This document shows, in pieces, positions 1 through 8,559 of a DNA stretch of 64,000 nucleotides (its first letter is position 1; each line of letters starts with the position of its first letter). The stretch comes from DATFVJ01 sp963727015. Its GTDB lineage: Bacteria; Actinomycetota; Actinomycetes; Streptosporangiales; Streptosporangiaceae. The translations under genes and the position numbers were made by a program. The notes beneath the pieces are model-generated. The model searched no databases. It was not told the origin of the DNA and saw nothing but the letters and a program-made list of their open reading frames with translations. The stretch spans positions 868,001 to 932,000 of the forward strand of contig CAVSEV010000005.1 of NCBI GenBank assembly GCA_963727015.1, read 5' to 3'.

Positions 1-1174
1 GCCTTCGATCGCCGGTCTCGTCGCTCGCAGAGCCGAGCGCCAGGTCGCACCGCGGCGCGGCGAGCTTGCCGCCGCGTCCCTGGACCTGCTCCGCGGCGCT
101 GGCGAGCTTGTCGTGTTCGGCGCGCAGGATGCCGCACTGCGGCAGGTGTCCGCAGCGGACCTGGCTGTGTCACGCAGCGAGAGCCGTTCGGGACTCGGCA
201 GGGGAACTGGGGCGGCGGTCGCGGCGCTCGCCGCAGGGGCCGGGGTAACGGGCAGCCTGATCCTCGGCGTCAGCGCGGTGCGGTCCGGTGCGCTGGCGGG
301 CGTCGCCCTGGCCGTTGTCGTGCTCGTCCCGCTCGCCGCACACGAGGCGTTCGCCGGCCTGGCCCCCGCCGCACAGGAAATACCCCGGATTCGCGGAGCA
401 GCCGCCCGAGTGGCTGGCGTGCTCGCCGCGCCTGACCCGGTCCGCGAGCCGGCCCAAGACGCGGCGACCGCCCGTCCGATGCCGCCCTACGACATCCGGA
501 TCGAGGGGCTCGCCGCGGCCTGGCGCCGTGGCGGGCCGGACGTGCTGCGGGGCATCAGACTGGATGTGCCCGCCGGGCGGCGGATTGCGATCACCGGGCC
601 GAGCGGATCGGGCAAGACCACGCTGGCCATGGTGCTGCTGCGGTTCCTCGATCCCACGGCAGGAAGGATCACCGTCGGCGGCGTGGACATCACCGCGTGC
701 GAGGGTGACTCCGTGCGCAAGGTGATCGGGCTGTGCGCCCAGGACGCGCATATCTTCGACTCCACCCTCGCCGCGAACCTGCGGCTGGCCCGGCCAGGCG
801 CCGACGTCGACGAACTAAGGGACTCGCTGCGCCGCGCGCGCCTGCTCGACTGGGCGGACAGCCTGCCTGACGGCCTTGACACGCTGGTCGGCGAGTACGG
901 AGCCCGCCTGTCCGGGGGACAGCGCCAGCGGCTCGCCCTGGCACGTGTGCTGCTGGCCGACTTTCCCGTCGTGGTTCTTGACGAACCAACCGAGCATCTT
1001 GACGAGGAGACCGCCGCCGCCCTCACCCGGGACGTGCTCGAAGAGACGCTCGGCCGGTCCGTGCTGCTCATTACCCACCGCGCGGTCGCGCTCGGGGACG
1101 TGGATGAGGTCGTCCATATCGAAGCGGGCAGGATCGATCGCTCTTTGACAACAGCCCAATTCACTGTGTCATAG
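1..1174 (+). CDS. cydC: CydC-type ABC exporter (thiol/heme export), 3' part
   Basis: The frame is open from the left edge, so the true start lies outside the window. The visible part has the end of the membrane domain with long hydrophobic stretches, then a complete ATPase domain: Walker A GPSGSGKTT, signature LSGGQRQRLALARVLL, Walker B PVVVLDEP and the switch His in LLITHR. This arrangement fits the CydC half of the CydDC exporter, which moves cysteine/glutathione-like thiols across the membrane and is needed for cytochrome bd assembly. The assignment to CydC rather than another fused exporter rests on the style of the membrane domain and is inference; a cydD or cydAB gene just upstream would settle it. 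Confidence 0.75.
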   Translation, partial: PSIAGLVARRAERQVAPRRGELAAASLDLLRGAGELVVFGAQDAALRQVSAADLAVSRSESRSGLGRGTGAAVAALAAGAGVTGSLILGVSAVRSGALAGVALAVVVLVPLAAHEAFAGLAPAAQEIPRIRGAAARVAGVLAAPDPVREPAQDAATARPMPPYDIRIEGLAAAWRRGGPDVLRGIRLDVPAGRRIAITGPSGSGKTTLAMVLLRFLDPTAGRITVGGVDITACEGDSVRKVIGLCAQDAHIFDSTLAANLRLARPGADVDELRDSLRRARLLDWADSLPDGLDTLVGEYGARLSGGQRQRLALARVLLADFPVVVLDEPTEHLDEETAAALTRDVLEETLGRSVLLITHRAVALGDVDEVVHIEAGRIDRSLTTAQFTVS

Positions 1175-1380
1175 GGGTATCCATGGTTATCCGGGTCGCG
1201 GCACAAATCCATGATCATGGCGCTTCTCCCGTCGTATCCGCGGGGAAAGGAACTATGATCATGAAAACCCTCGCTCGGCCGCCCGGATAGAGCCTGGCCA
1301 GAGGGGTCCTTGTAGCATCGGCATCCTCCGTAAAGCCGCCCGGCACGGGGACAGGGAGTTGAACCGGGAAGCTGCTGCCG

Positions 1381-1998
1381 ATGTCCGCACCGCCGCCGCT
1401 GCCGGGATTCCTTGCTGCCCTGGCGTCGCCGCTCGACCATTACGGGTACCTCGCCGTCGCAGTCCTGATCATGGTGGAAGACTTCGGGGTCCCCGCGCCG
1501 GGCGAGACCGTGCTGATCGCCGCGGCCGTATACGCGGGCACCGGCCGGCTGACCATCGTGGCGGTGGGAGTGATCGCCCTCATTGCCGCGATCGTCGGTG
1601 ACAACATTGGTTACGCCATCGGCCGGTACGGCGGCCGCGCCGTGATCCTGCGTTACGGCAGATATGTGCGGCTCACCAGCGAGCGGCTGGCCAAGGCGGA
1701 AGGCTTCTTCCGCAGGCACGGCGGCAAGATCGTGGTCGTCGCCCGGTTCATCGAGGGCCTGCGCCAGGTAAATGGAATCATTGCGGGAATGGGCGATATG
1801 CGGTGGCCTCGTTTCCTCGCCTTCAACACGCTTGGCGCGGCGCTGTGGGTGGGTGCGTGGGCCTCGCTCGGCTACCTGACAGGCAACCACATCAACGCGA
1901 TCTACACCTACGCCACCAGGTACTCGCTGTATCTGCTTATCGCGGCGGTGGTCGTGGCCGCGGTGTTCATCGCCCGTGCCGCGATCCGGCGCCGCTGA
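1381..1998 (+). CDS. DedA/VTT family membrane protein
   Basis: This 205-residue protein has the DedA layout: a conserved N-terminal motif around EDFGVPAPGE, re-entrant and membrane helices, the VARFIEGLRQVNGIIAGMG stretch with its essential Arg, and a C-terminal helix pair. DedA proteins act in the cytoplasmic membrane in lipid-carrier recycling (undecaprenyl phosphate or phospholipid flipping) and support envelope stability. The ATG at 1381 precedes the conserved N-terminus directly. The gene stands alone, 206 bases after cydC. The gap holds a perfect 12-base palindrome CCATGATCATGG at 1209-1220 and a second TGATCATGA near 1253. Substrate is not predictable. Confidence 0.85.
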   Translation: MSAPPPLPGFLAALASPLDHYGYLAVAVLIMVEDFGVPAPGETVLIAAAVYAGTGRLTIVAVGVIALIAAIVGDNIGYAIGRYGGRAVILRYGRYVRLTSERLAKAEGFFRRHGGKIVVVARFIEGLRQVNGIIAGMGDMRWPRFLAFNTLGAALWVGAWASLGYLTGNHINAIYTYATRYSLYLLIAAVVVAAVFIARAAIRRR

Positions 1999-2124
1999 CG
2001 CTCCTCAGCACGTGATCAGGTTCGCTAAGCCTGCCTCAGTACCTTGGACCGGTCACTGTCTTCCCGGCCTTAACCCGGCGGTGTGCGGCGCTGACACACG
2101 ATGAGCCAACAGGGTCAGAGCGGT

Positions 2125-2214
2125 TGATCAGGCGGTGCCGAAGCGTGATGATCAGGCGGTGCCGAAGCGTGATGATCAGGAGGTGCCGAAGCGTGATCAG
2201 GCGGTGCCGAAGCG
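2125..2214 (+). repeat. four tandem copies of the SDR gene's 3' end
   Basis: The unit TGATCAGGCGGTGCCGAAGC starts at 2125, 2149, 2173 and 2194 (periods 24, 24, 21), with one substitution in the third copy. The last copy is the 3' end of the SDR gene on the minus strand, so each unit reads as ...FGTA-stop on that strand. It looks like slippage that multiplied the terminal codons including the stop. Confidence 0.85.
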
Positions 2215-2985
2215 GCGGGCGGTTGGGTAGCGCTGGCCGCCATCGACCACAATGTTGGCGCCGGTGACCCAGGATGCCCGCCGCGACAGCAGGAACGCGA
2301 CGACGTCGGCCACCTCGTCGGGCCGGCCGAGCCGGGCGAAAGGGAACTGCGTCGCAAGGAACGTGGCGAAGACGTCCGGGTTATCCCGCCGGAATGTTTC
2401 CCATGAACTGCCGGGAAACATGATCGATCCCGGGCTGACGGAGTTCACCCTGATGCCAAGTGGCGCGAGTTCCTGCGCCGCCACCGCGGCCAGCTGGATC
2501 TCCGCGGCCTTGGCCACCGCGTAGTTGCTCCGCGGCGCGGGCCGCATGCCGGTGATCGAGGACACGATTACGATCGCGCCGCCGCCCGCCACGCGCAGGT
2601 GCGGCAGCCCCGCCCGGATCAGCTCCGATGCGTGTCCCGCGTTCAGCGCGAGCGTGGCCATGAAGTCGTCGAACTTTGAGTCTGCCAGGTTGCCGCCGAT
2701 CGTGCCGCCGGCGTTCGCTACCAGATGGTTCAGGCCGCCGAGGGCGTCAGCGATCTCGCCGACGGCGCGGTCAAGCATGGCGGGTTCGGCGACATCGGCG
2801 GCGGCCGTCGCCACCGGCACCCCATGTGCACCGAGGCGCTGCGCGGCCTCGGCGAGGCCGCGAGGGTTGCGCGCGACGAGGCCCACCGCCGCCCCCTCGG
2901 CGGCGAGCGCCTCGGCCACCGCGAAGCCGATGCCGCGGCTTCCTCCCGTGATCAGCGCACGGGTTCCAGCCAAGCCAAGTTCCAT
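2197..2985 (-). CDS. short-chain dehydrogenase/reductase (SDR)
   Basis: Classical SDR of about 262 residues. It has the dinucleotide-binding motif GGSRGIG near residue 15, the NAG motif (VANAGG), a catalytic Ser in IVSSITG and the Tyr-x-x-x-Lys pair in SNYAVAKAA. The SPG segment (SVSPGSI) and the C-terminal VVDGGQR are also typical. It should be a cytosolic NAD(P)-dependent oxidoreductase; the substrate cannot be read from sequence. ATG 2985 is chosen because MELGLAG begins the family core; a GTG three codons upstream (2994) is possible. Tandem repeats flank both ends of the gene. No co-transcribed neighbour is evident. Confidence 0.85.
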   Translation of the reverse strand: MELGLAGTRALITGGSRGIGFAVAEALAAEGAAVGLVARNPRGLAEAAQRLGAHGVPVATAAADVAEPAMLDRAVGEIADALGGLNHLVANAGGTIGGNLADSKFDDFMATLALNAGHASELIRAGLPHLRVAGGGAIVIVSSITGMRPAPRSNYAVAKAAEIQLAAVAAQELAPLGIRVNSVSPGSIMFPGSSWETFRRDNPDVFATFLATQFPFARLGRPDEVADVVAFLLSRRASWVTGANIVVDGGQRYPTARRFGTA

Positions 2986-2999
2986 GCGCAGCACGTTAC

Positions 3000-3068
3000 T
3001 TGTGCGGGCGTGGCGCCACTTGTGCGGGCGTGGCGCCGCTGCGGCGGGCGTGGCGCCGCTGCGGGGGA
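3000..3068 (+). repeat. tandem repeat of about 21 bp between SDR and ligase genes
   Basis: The unit ACTTGTGCGGGCGTGGCGCC appears at 2998 and 3018 and continues as decaying copies (GCTGCGGCGGGCGTGGCGCC) to about 3065. It lies immediately upstream of the divergent SDR gene. The rest of the 2986-3342 gap has no convincing gene; a GC-rich palindromic stretch at 3225-3300 may be a hairpin. Confidence 0.7.
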
Positions 3069-3342
3069 TGCGCCAGCGCTCAGCCGTTCGGGATCATGCT
3101 CTGCTCAGCCGTCATCGGGGGACGCGGGTGCGAGCGGCTTCGTGTGCTGGCGCCGCCACCGGACCTTTGACCCCTAGCCTGCTGCGCTATCAATGTTTAG
3201 CTTGACCCATAAAAAAAGCCCGCGGCTCCGGCCGCGCTGCGGGCGGCGGCACCGCAGGCCGCGGCACTGCAGCGCGGCCGCGCAGCAGGCGGCGGCGTGC
3301 CGCTCGCGGGAGGCGGCACTTGTCCGGTTCAGGGAGGCCAGC

Positions 3343-4983
3343 ATGAAGTCATATACCAGCGGCACATCCGACGTGCCGCTGCTCGGCGACACGATCGGCG
3401 AGAACCTCGACGCCACTGTGGCTGCCTTCGCTGATCGCGAGGCGATTGTGGACTGCCCGACCGGACGGCGGCTGACCTATGCGCAATTCGGCCGGGCCGT
3501 CGACGACGTGGCCCGCGGGCTCCTCGCGATCGGCGTCGAGAAGGGCGACCGGGTCGGCATCTGGGCACCGAACTGCCCTGAATGGGCCTTGGTACAGTAC
3601 GCGACCGCCAAAATCGGCGCGATCATGGTGAACATCAACCCCGCTTACCGGCTGCACGAGCTCGAGTATGTGCTCAACCAGTCCGGGATCAGCGTGCTGG
3701 TCTCCTACCAGGTGCACAAGAGCAGCAACTACCGTGAGATGGTCGGGCGGGTGCAGGGCTCCTGCCCAGCGGTGCGGGCCATCATCTATATCGACGACCC
3801 AACGTGGGACGAGCTCGTCGCGGCCGGTGCGGCCGTGCCGGCATCGGCGCTGGCCGAGCGGGCGGCGGTGCTGTCCTGCGATGACCCGATCAACATCCAG
3901 TACACGTCGGGGACGACTGGGTTCCCGAAGGGTTCCACCCTGTCCCACCACAACATTCTCAACAACGGCTACTTCGTCGGCGGCCTGCTCGGCTATACCG
4001 AAGAGGACCGCGTGTGCCTGCCGGTTCCCTTCTACCACTGCTTCGGCATGGTCATGGGAAACCTGGGAGCGACGACCCGCGGCGCGTGCATCGTTATCCC
4101 GGCGCCCTCATTCGACCCGGCGGCCACCCTGGAAGCGGTCGCCGCGGAACGTGCCACATCCCTGTACGGCGTGCCGACGATGTTCATCGCCGAGCTCAGC
4201 CTGCCCGGCTTCCCCGGCTACGACCTGTCCAGCCTGCGCACCGGCATCATGGCCGGCTCACCGTGCCCCGTGGAGATCATGAAGCGGGTGGTGACCGAGA
4301 TGAACATGACGGAGGTCGCCATCTGTTACGGCATGACGGAGACGTCGCCGGTGTCCACCCAGACCCGCAGGGATGACGACTTGGAGCGACGGACCGCGAC
4401 GGTCGGCCGGGTGATGCCGCACGTCGAGATCAAGATCATCGATTCGGTCACCGGCACGACGCTGCCGAGGGGGGAGCCTGGTGAGCTGTGCACCCGCGGT
4501 TACTCGATCATGCTGGGGTACTGGGACGAGCCGGAAAAGACCGCCGAGGCGATCGACGCCGCCCACTGGATGCACACCGGCGACATGGCGGTGATGCGCG
4601 AGGACGGGTACATCAACATCGTCGGCAGGTTCAAGGACATGATCATCCGCGGCGGCGAGAATATCTACCCGAGGGAGATCGAGGAGTTCCTCTACGGGCA
4701 TCCGAAGATCTCGGACGTCCAGGTCATCGGGGTGCCGGACGAGAGGTACGGTGAGGCGATCCTGGCCTGCGTTATCCTGCGTGACCCGGGTGGCACGCTC
4801 ACCCAGCAGGAGGTCGCCGATTTCTGCCGCGACCAGCTGGCGCATTTCAAGATTCCGAAATACGTCCGCAGCGTCGAGTCGTTCCCGATGACGGTCAGCG
4901 GCAAGGTACGCAAGATCGAGATGCGGGCTTGGGCGATCGACGAGCTTGGGCTGGCATCAATGGCCAACCGCCCGTACGCCTGA
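3343..4983 (+). CDS. AMP-forming fatty acyl-CoA synthetase
   Basis: ANL-superfamily ligase, 546 residues. It has the P-loop YTSGTTGFPKG (about residue 187), the A5 motif YGMTETSP, the HTGD aspartate, the hinge GRFKDMIIRGGENIYP and the C-terminal catalytic Lys in SGKVRK. It would adenylate a carboxylic (probably fatty) acid and transfer it to CoA, in the cytosol. ATG 3343 is preceded by AGGGAGG at good spacing; the frame is open 50 codons further upstream, but that stretch is low-complexity Ala/Arg. It resembles the FadD/AcsA-like medium-chain class; chain-length preference is not determinable. Confidence 0.9.
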   Translation: MKSYTSGTSDVPLLGDTIGENLDATVAAFADREAIVDCPTGRRLTYAQFGRAVDDVARGLLAIGVEKGDRVGIWAPNCPEWALVQYATAKIGAIMVNINPAYRLHELEYVLNQSGISVLVSYQVHKSSNYREMVGRVQGSCPAVRAIIYIDDPTWDELVAAGAAVPASALAERAAVLSCDDPINIQYTSGTTGFPKGSTLSHHNILNNGYFVGGLLGYTEEDRVCLPVPFYHCFGMVMGNLGATTRGACIVIPAPSFDPAATLEAVAAERATSLYGVPTMFIAELSLPGFPGYDLSSLRTGIMAGSPCPVEIMKRVVTEMNMTEVAICYGMTETSPVSTQTRRDDDLERRTATVGRVMPHVEIKIIDSVTGTTLPRGEPGELCTRGYSIMLGYWDEPEKTAEAIDAAHWMHTGDMAVMREDGYINIVGRFKDMIIRGGENIYPREIEEFLYGHPKISDVQVIGVPDERYGEAILACVILRDPGGTLTQQEVADFCRDQLAHFKIPKYVRSVESFPMTVSGKVRKIEMRAWAIDELGLASMANRPYA

Positions 4984-5242
4984 TTGGATCCAGCCGCCCC
5001 GCGCGCAGCGCAGCCAGCACGCGACGCGGCGCGCCGGCCCGCGCGCAGCGCGCCAACCCGTGCCCACGCGCGACGCGGCGCGCCGGCCCGCGCGCGCCCC
5101 AACCCGTGCCCACGCGCGCCGAAGCGCGCCCGCGCGCCGGGGCGCCCGCTCCGTCACCGGCCAGCCGTGCCGATGGCCCATCGCCCCCTTCCCGGCAGCA
5201 CCAACGGGCTGGCGCGTTCCCCCGATGAAGATTTCCAGCTGA
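4984..5242 (+). repeat. GC-rich imperfect tandem repeats
   Basis: Between 4990 and 5150 the blocks CGCGACGCGGCGCGCCGGCC and CCAACCCGTGCCCACGCGCG recur two to three times each with a period near 55. All six frames are open here, which yields spurious reading frames. No gene is supported in this stretch. Confidence 0.65.
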
Positions 5243-5259
5243 TGTCACAATTTGTGACA
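5243..5259 (+). promoter_or_regulatory. perfect 17-bp palindrome in front of cas3
   Basis: TGTCACA-ATT-TGTGACA is a perfect inverted repeat with 7-base arms and a 3-base centre, 25 bases before a strong GGGGGAG ribosome site. It is likely an operator for a dimeric repressor or activator. The half-site resembles GntR- or Crp-type boxes, but the binding protein is unknown. Confidence 0.6.
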
Positions 5260-5283
5260 CTAGTGAAGCAGGGGGAGCGAGAC

Positions 5284-5304
5284 ATGACGGGATGCCAAGG
5301 ATGA
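5284..5304 (+). promoter_or_regulatory. six-codon leader cistron coupled to cas3
   Basis: The best ribosome site (GGGGGAG, 5271-5277) is 6 bases upstream of ATG 5284, which opens a six-residue frame MTGCQG. Its stop TGA (5302-5304) overlaps ATG 5301 of cas3 as ATGA. This suggests translational coupling; the peptide itself may be irrelevant. Coincidence is possible in so short a stretch. Confidence 0.35.
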
Positions 5305-7703
5305 GGACGCTGGGGTTCGCGGACTTCACGGAGTTCGCCACCGAGGCGATGGATGGCCGCCTGCCCTACCCTTACCAGCAGCGGCTCGCCGCACAGGGGC
5401 TGCCTGAACTGCTGCGCGTGCCGACCGGGGGCGGGAAGACCGCGGCCGCGGTACTGCCCTGGCTCTGGCGGCGGATGAGATTCCCCGATTCCACCCAGGA
5501 CAAGCTCGTCTACGTGCTGCCGCTGCGGTCGCTCGCCGAGCAGGCCGAGCGGCAGATCGCCAACTGGCTTGAGCGGCTCGGACTGGCCGCCACCATCCCC
5601 GTGACGGCACTGGCCGGTGGTGAGTCCCGCGATGACTGGCGGCTCTATCCGCACCAGCCGGCGATTCTGCTCGGCACACAGGAGGTGATCGTTTCCCGGC
5701 TGCTCCTGCGTGGCTACGGCGAATGGTGGTCGTCCTGGCCGGTCAGCTTCGGGCTCCTGCACTGCTCGACGCAGTTCGTGTTCGACGAGACGCAACTGCT
5801 CGGCCCGGCGCTCGCCGCGTCACTGCAGTTGCAGGGGCTGCGCGAGAAGATGGGCACCGCGGCCGGCTGCGCGACGATGTGGATGTCGGCCACGGCGGGC
5901 CCCGCCGATCTGGTCACGCCCGATCATCGCCGGCCGGTCCGCGTCGTCGAACTCGCTGGTTCGGACCTGGCGGATGAGCGGCTGGCGAAGCGGCTTGCCG
6001 CGACCCGCGTGGTGCGCCGCGCCAGCTTGCCCGCCGACCCGGAGCTCTACCCCGCGGCGCTGGCGGGCGCGCTCGCTGCCTGGCACGTCCCTGGCACCGC
6101 GACGATCGCCGTGCTGAACACCGATGAGCGGGCACGCGCGGTGTACGACGCGCTTGAGGAAACCGCGCATGCCGCGGACCTGCTGCTGCTCCACGCACGG
6201 TTGCGGCCACGAGAACGATCCATAACGGCTGCGCTGCTTGACGCTCGCCTGCCCGCTGCGGGCCGCATCGTGGTGGCCACCCCGGTGCTCGAAGCGGGCG
6301 TGGACACCTCCTGCCGGACGATGTTCACCGAGTCCGCGCCGTGGAGTTCGATCGTGGCGCGCGCGGGCAGGTGCAACCGGGCGGGCGGCGAGCACGGCGC
6401 GGTTCTGCTCTGGGCGCCGCCGCCGCCCGCCCGGGCACCTGCGGCCCCCTACGACGAGGCGGACGTGGTGGCCGCGGAACGGGCACTGGCCGCCCTGGAG
6501 AGGGCCGAGGTGACCTCGGGGATGCTGCGCGACTGCGGTCATGAGCTCGCGGCTCGGCGGGACCCGCGGCACCCGGTGCTGACCCGGACGGATCTGCTGC
6601 GGCTATTCGACACCGCCCCTGACTCGCGCGGCACGGGAATCGACGTGACGCCATGGGTCCGTGGTGGCGACGACCATACGGCCACGGCCCTGGTGGCCTG
6701 GCGTTCCTGGCCTGACGGGCGGCCGGCCGGCGAGGAGCCTGCGCCAGCGGGTGACGAGCTGTGTCCCGCGCCGCTCGCCGACCTGCGGCACAGCGGGACG
6801 GCGTACTGGATCTGCGATCAAGCCGATGGGCGGTGGCGCAGGTGCGAGCCGCCCGACTTCCGGCCTGGCGCGATCCTGCTCGCCGACGCCGCGCTCGGCG
6901 GGTATCTCCCCGATCGCGGCTGGTCACCAGGCTCGAGGTCGCCCGTGCCGGTGGTCAGACAGGTGCAGGCCCAGGGGGGCACAGCGCCATCCTTGGCAGG
7001 GTGCTGGGTTGACCTGTACACGCATCTCGAGGACACCGAGTGCGAGCTGCGGGCGCTGATCGGGAACCCGCGCCGCACCGGGTTCACCGCCGCTCAGATT
7101 GAGGCCGCGGCGCTTGCCGCACGGTTCCATGACCTGGGGAAAGCGTTCCGCCACTTTCAGGATTACCTGCGCAGCAGCGCGCCGGATGATCCGCCGGCCG
7201 GCGGGCCGTGGGCCAAGTCGCCACGCTGTGGCGGCGGGCACTGCGCCCGCCCGTTCCTGCGGCATGAACTCGTCACCGCGCTCGCGCTACTGCAGCCGGG
7301 GTGCGGCCTGCTCGCCGACGCCCGGGAACCGGACCTCGTCGTCTACCTGGCCGCCGCGCACCACGGGAAGGTGCGGTTGCGGATGCTGCCCATGCCGGGA
7401 GAGGCGGAACATGACCCGCCCAGGATCCTTGGAGTGCAGGACGGGGACGAGCTGCCGCCGGTGAAGCTACCGGGCGGCGCGCACACGCCGGCTCTCACCC
7501 TGGATACCCACGACCTCAACCGGTTCACAGCTCGCGCGATGGCGCTGCTCGACCGGCCTGACCTCGGCCCGTTCCGCCTGGCCTACCTGGAGGCGCTCGT
7601 CAGGATCGCCGACTGGCGGGCGAGCAGGCACCCATCGCCAGGCGAGCCGGCGCCCGGCGGCGGCGCCGCGGATCGGCAGCGCCGCGGATTGCGTGGGCTT
7701 TAG
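5301..7703 (+). CDS. cas3: solitary Cas3 helicase-HD nuclease, type I-G (I-U) architecture
   Basis: About 800 residues. The helicase comes first: Walker A VPTGGGKTAAA (near residue 40), motif Ia LPLRSLAEQ, Walker B FVFDETQLLG, motif III MSATA, motif V VATPVLEAGVD and motif VI ARAGRCNRAG. An HD-type phosphohydrolase domain follows at the C-terminus (FHDLGKAFRHFQ, RHELVTAL, AAHHGKVR). HD after the helicase, and DExQ in motif II, is the arrangement of subtype I-G Cas3; other subtypes carry HD first. Type I Cas3 unwinds and degrades DNA marked by Cascade. No csb/cas genes or CRISPR array are present in the window. ATG 5301 is preferred by overlap with the leader; ATG 5292 is in frame. The stop codon is formed at the edge of a MITE-like insertion. 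Confidence 0.8.
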   Translation: MRTLGFADFTEFATEAMDGRLPYPYQQRLAAQGLPELLRVPTGGGKTAAAVLPWLWRRMRFPDSTQDKLVYVLPLRSLAEQAERQIANWLERLGLAATIPVTALAGGESRDDWRLYPHQPAILLGTQEVIVSRLLLRGYGEWWSSWPVSFGLLHCSTQFVFDETQLLGPALAASLQLQGLREKMGTAAGCATMWMSATAGPADLVTPDHRRPVRVVELAGSDLADERLAKRLAATRVVRRASLPADPELYPAALAGALAAWHVPGTATIAVLNTDERARAVYDALEETAHAADLLLLHARLRPRERSITAALLDARLPAAGRIVVATPVLEAGVDTSCRTMFTESAPWSSIVARAGRCNRAGGEHGAVLLWAPPPPARAPAAPYDEADVVAAERALAALERAEVTSGMLRDCGHELAARRDPRHPVLTRTDLLRLFDTAPDSRGTGIDVTPWVRGGDDHTATALVAWRSWPDGRPAGEEPAPAGDELCPAPLADLRHSGTAYWICDQADGRWRRCEPPDFRPGAILLADAALGGYLPDRGWSPGSRSPVPVVRQVQAQGGTAPSLAGCWVDLYTHLEDTECELRALIGNPRRTGFTAAQIEAAALAARFHDLGKAFRHFQDYLRSSAPDDPPAGGPWAKSPRCGGGHCARPFLRHELVTALALLQPGCGLLADAREPDLVVYLAAAHHGKVRLRMLPMPGEAEHDPPRILGVQDGDELPPVKLPGGAHTPALTLDTHDLNRFTARAMALLDRPDLGPFRLAYLEALVRIADWRASRHPSPGEPAPGGGAADRQRRGLRGL

Positions 7704-7863
7704 GGCGTGTCCCGTAGATCTTTGGCGGCGCGGATCGGCGCCCAGACGACGACCGGCGGCGTTGTCGTCGTCGCCGATAGTTCCACTATCGGCTCCTCCT
7801 CCGCCTTGCCGGATCGCCGCCTGGAGCACCGCCCGCATCCACCAAGATCTACGGGACACGCCC
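7703..7863. mobile_element. MITE-like element, 161 bp
   Basis: The left end GGGCGTGTCCCGTAGATCTT (7703-) matches the reverse complement of the right end (to 7863) over 20 bases, and TA flanks both sides (7701-7702, 7864-7865), as expected for a TA target duplication. A central palindrome CCGATAGT-TCC-ACTATCGG sits at 7774-7792. There is no transposase inside, so it is a non-autonomous element, probably moved by an IS630- or IS5-like transposase elsewhere. A related end lies at about 55749. The TAG stop of cas3 is made of the target TA and the first G of the element. Confidence 0.7.
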
Positions 7864-8559
7864 TAGCACATGCGATCCGCGGCGCCGGTGGATCGCACGA
7901 CGCATCGCCACTCACCTCGCTGCCGCGGATGTGCACGAGCGGCCGGCGGCACAGGTCGCCGGTCATTTTCGTCTCCCAATCCTCTCGCCGGCACGTAAAG
8001 CGTGGCTCAGGAATGCAGAGCATAATGTGTGAAGCACAAATATAGAAGCAGAAATAGAGCAGGAAATCCCTTGACCGGCGGCACGGCCGCGGCATGGCCC
8101 CGCGCGGCGCGTACTATGCCGGGCAGAACCCCGCTACCGAGGGTAGCATCGGGGCTGGATGGGCAAGGAGATAGCGATCGCTGAGACCCGTTAAGCGCTG
8201 GCCCGGCGATGATTCATGGTTTCCGCCGGCAACCTCCAGTCGTGCTAACTATATTTAGCCAGCGAGTTACGGTTTGGTTTGCCTGGCTGAAGTGACTGAT
8301 GCGTCTTAAACGCGCAAGCAGTCACTGGCAGTGGGCATGCGGACCGGCGGGCCGTCGAAAGCCGGGAAGGCGCAAACGCCGATGGTGGAGCGCGGGCAGT
8401 GGTGGCAGATGGCTGGGTGGCAAGGCGGCAAGGAGCAGCCAGCCGCGTCAGCCGTGCTGTCAGATGCGCCCGCCGACGCGGCCACCCAAAGAAGGGGAAT
8501 GCTAGCTATGCTCGTTCAGGACTGGGCCACACCGGGCGTTGCGCGGGACTGCCAATCCG
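7864..8559. other. gene-poor gap between MITE and phosphatase gene
   Basis: No reading frame here has convincing protein character. 7980-8060 is unusually AT-rich for this genome and 8240-8275 contains GCTAACTATATTTAGC, an inverted repeat that could be part of the promoter of the phosphatase gene. The minus-strand frame across 7700-8095 runs through the MITE and is judged spurious. Confidence 0.5.

Noticed and set aside
1..1890. Long minus-strand frames opposite cydC and dedA
   Set aside because: Antisense shadows caused by high GC; the plus strand carries clear conserved motifs.
7700..8095. 131-residue minus-strand reading frame
   Set aside because: It runs through the MITE and an AT-rich gap, has no ribosome site and a patchwork composition.
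8100..8330. Riboswitch before the SpoIIE phosphatase gene (CTGAGA seen near 8182)
   Set aside because: Neither TPP nor c-di-AMP or cobalamin core elements could be lined up beyond the short motif.
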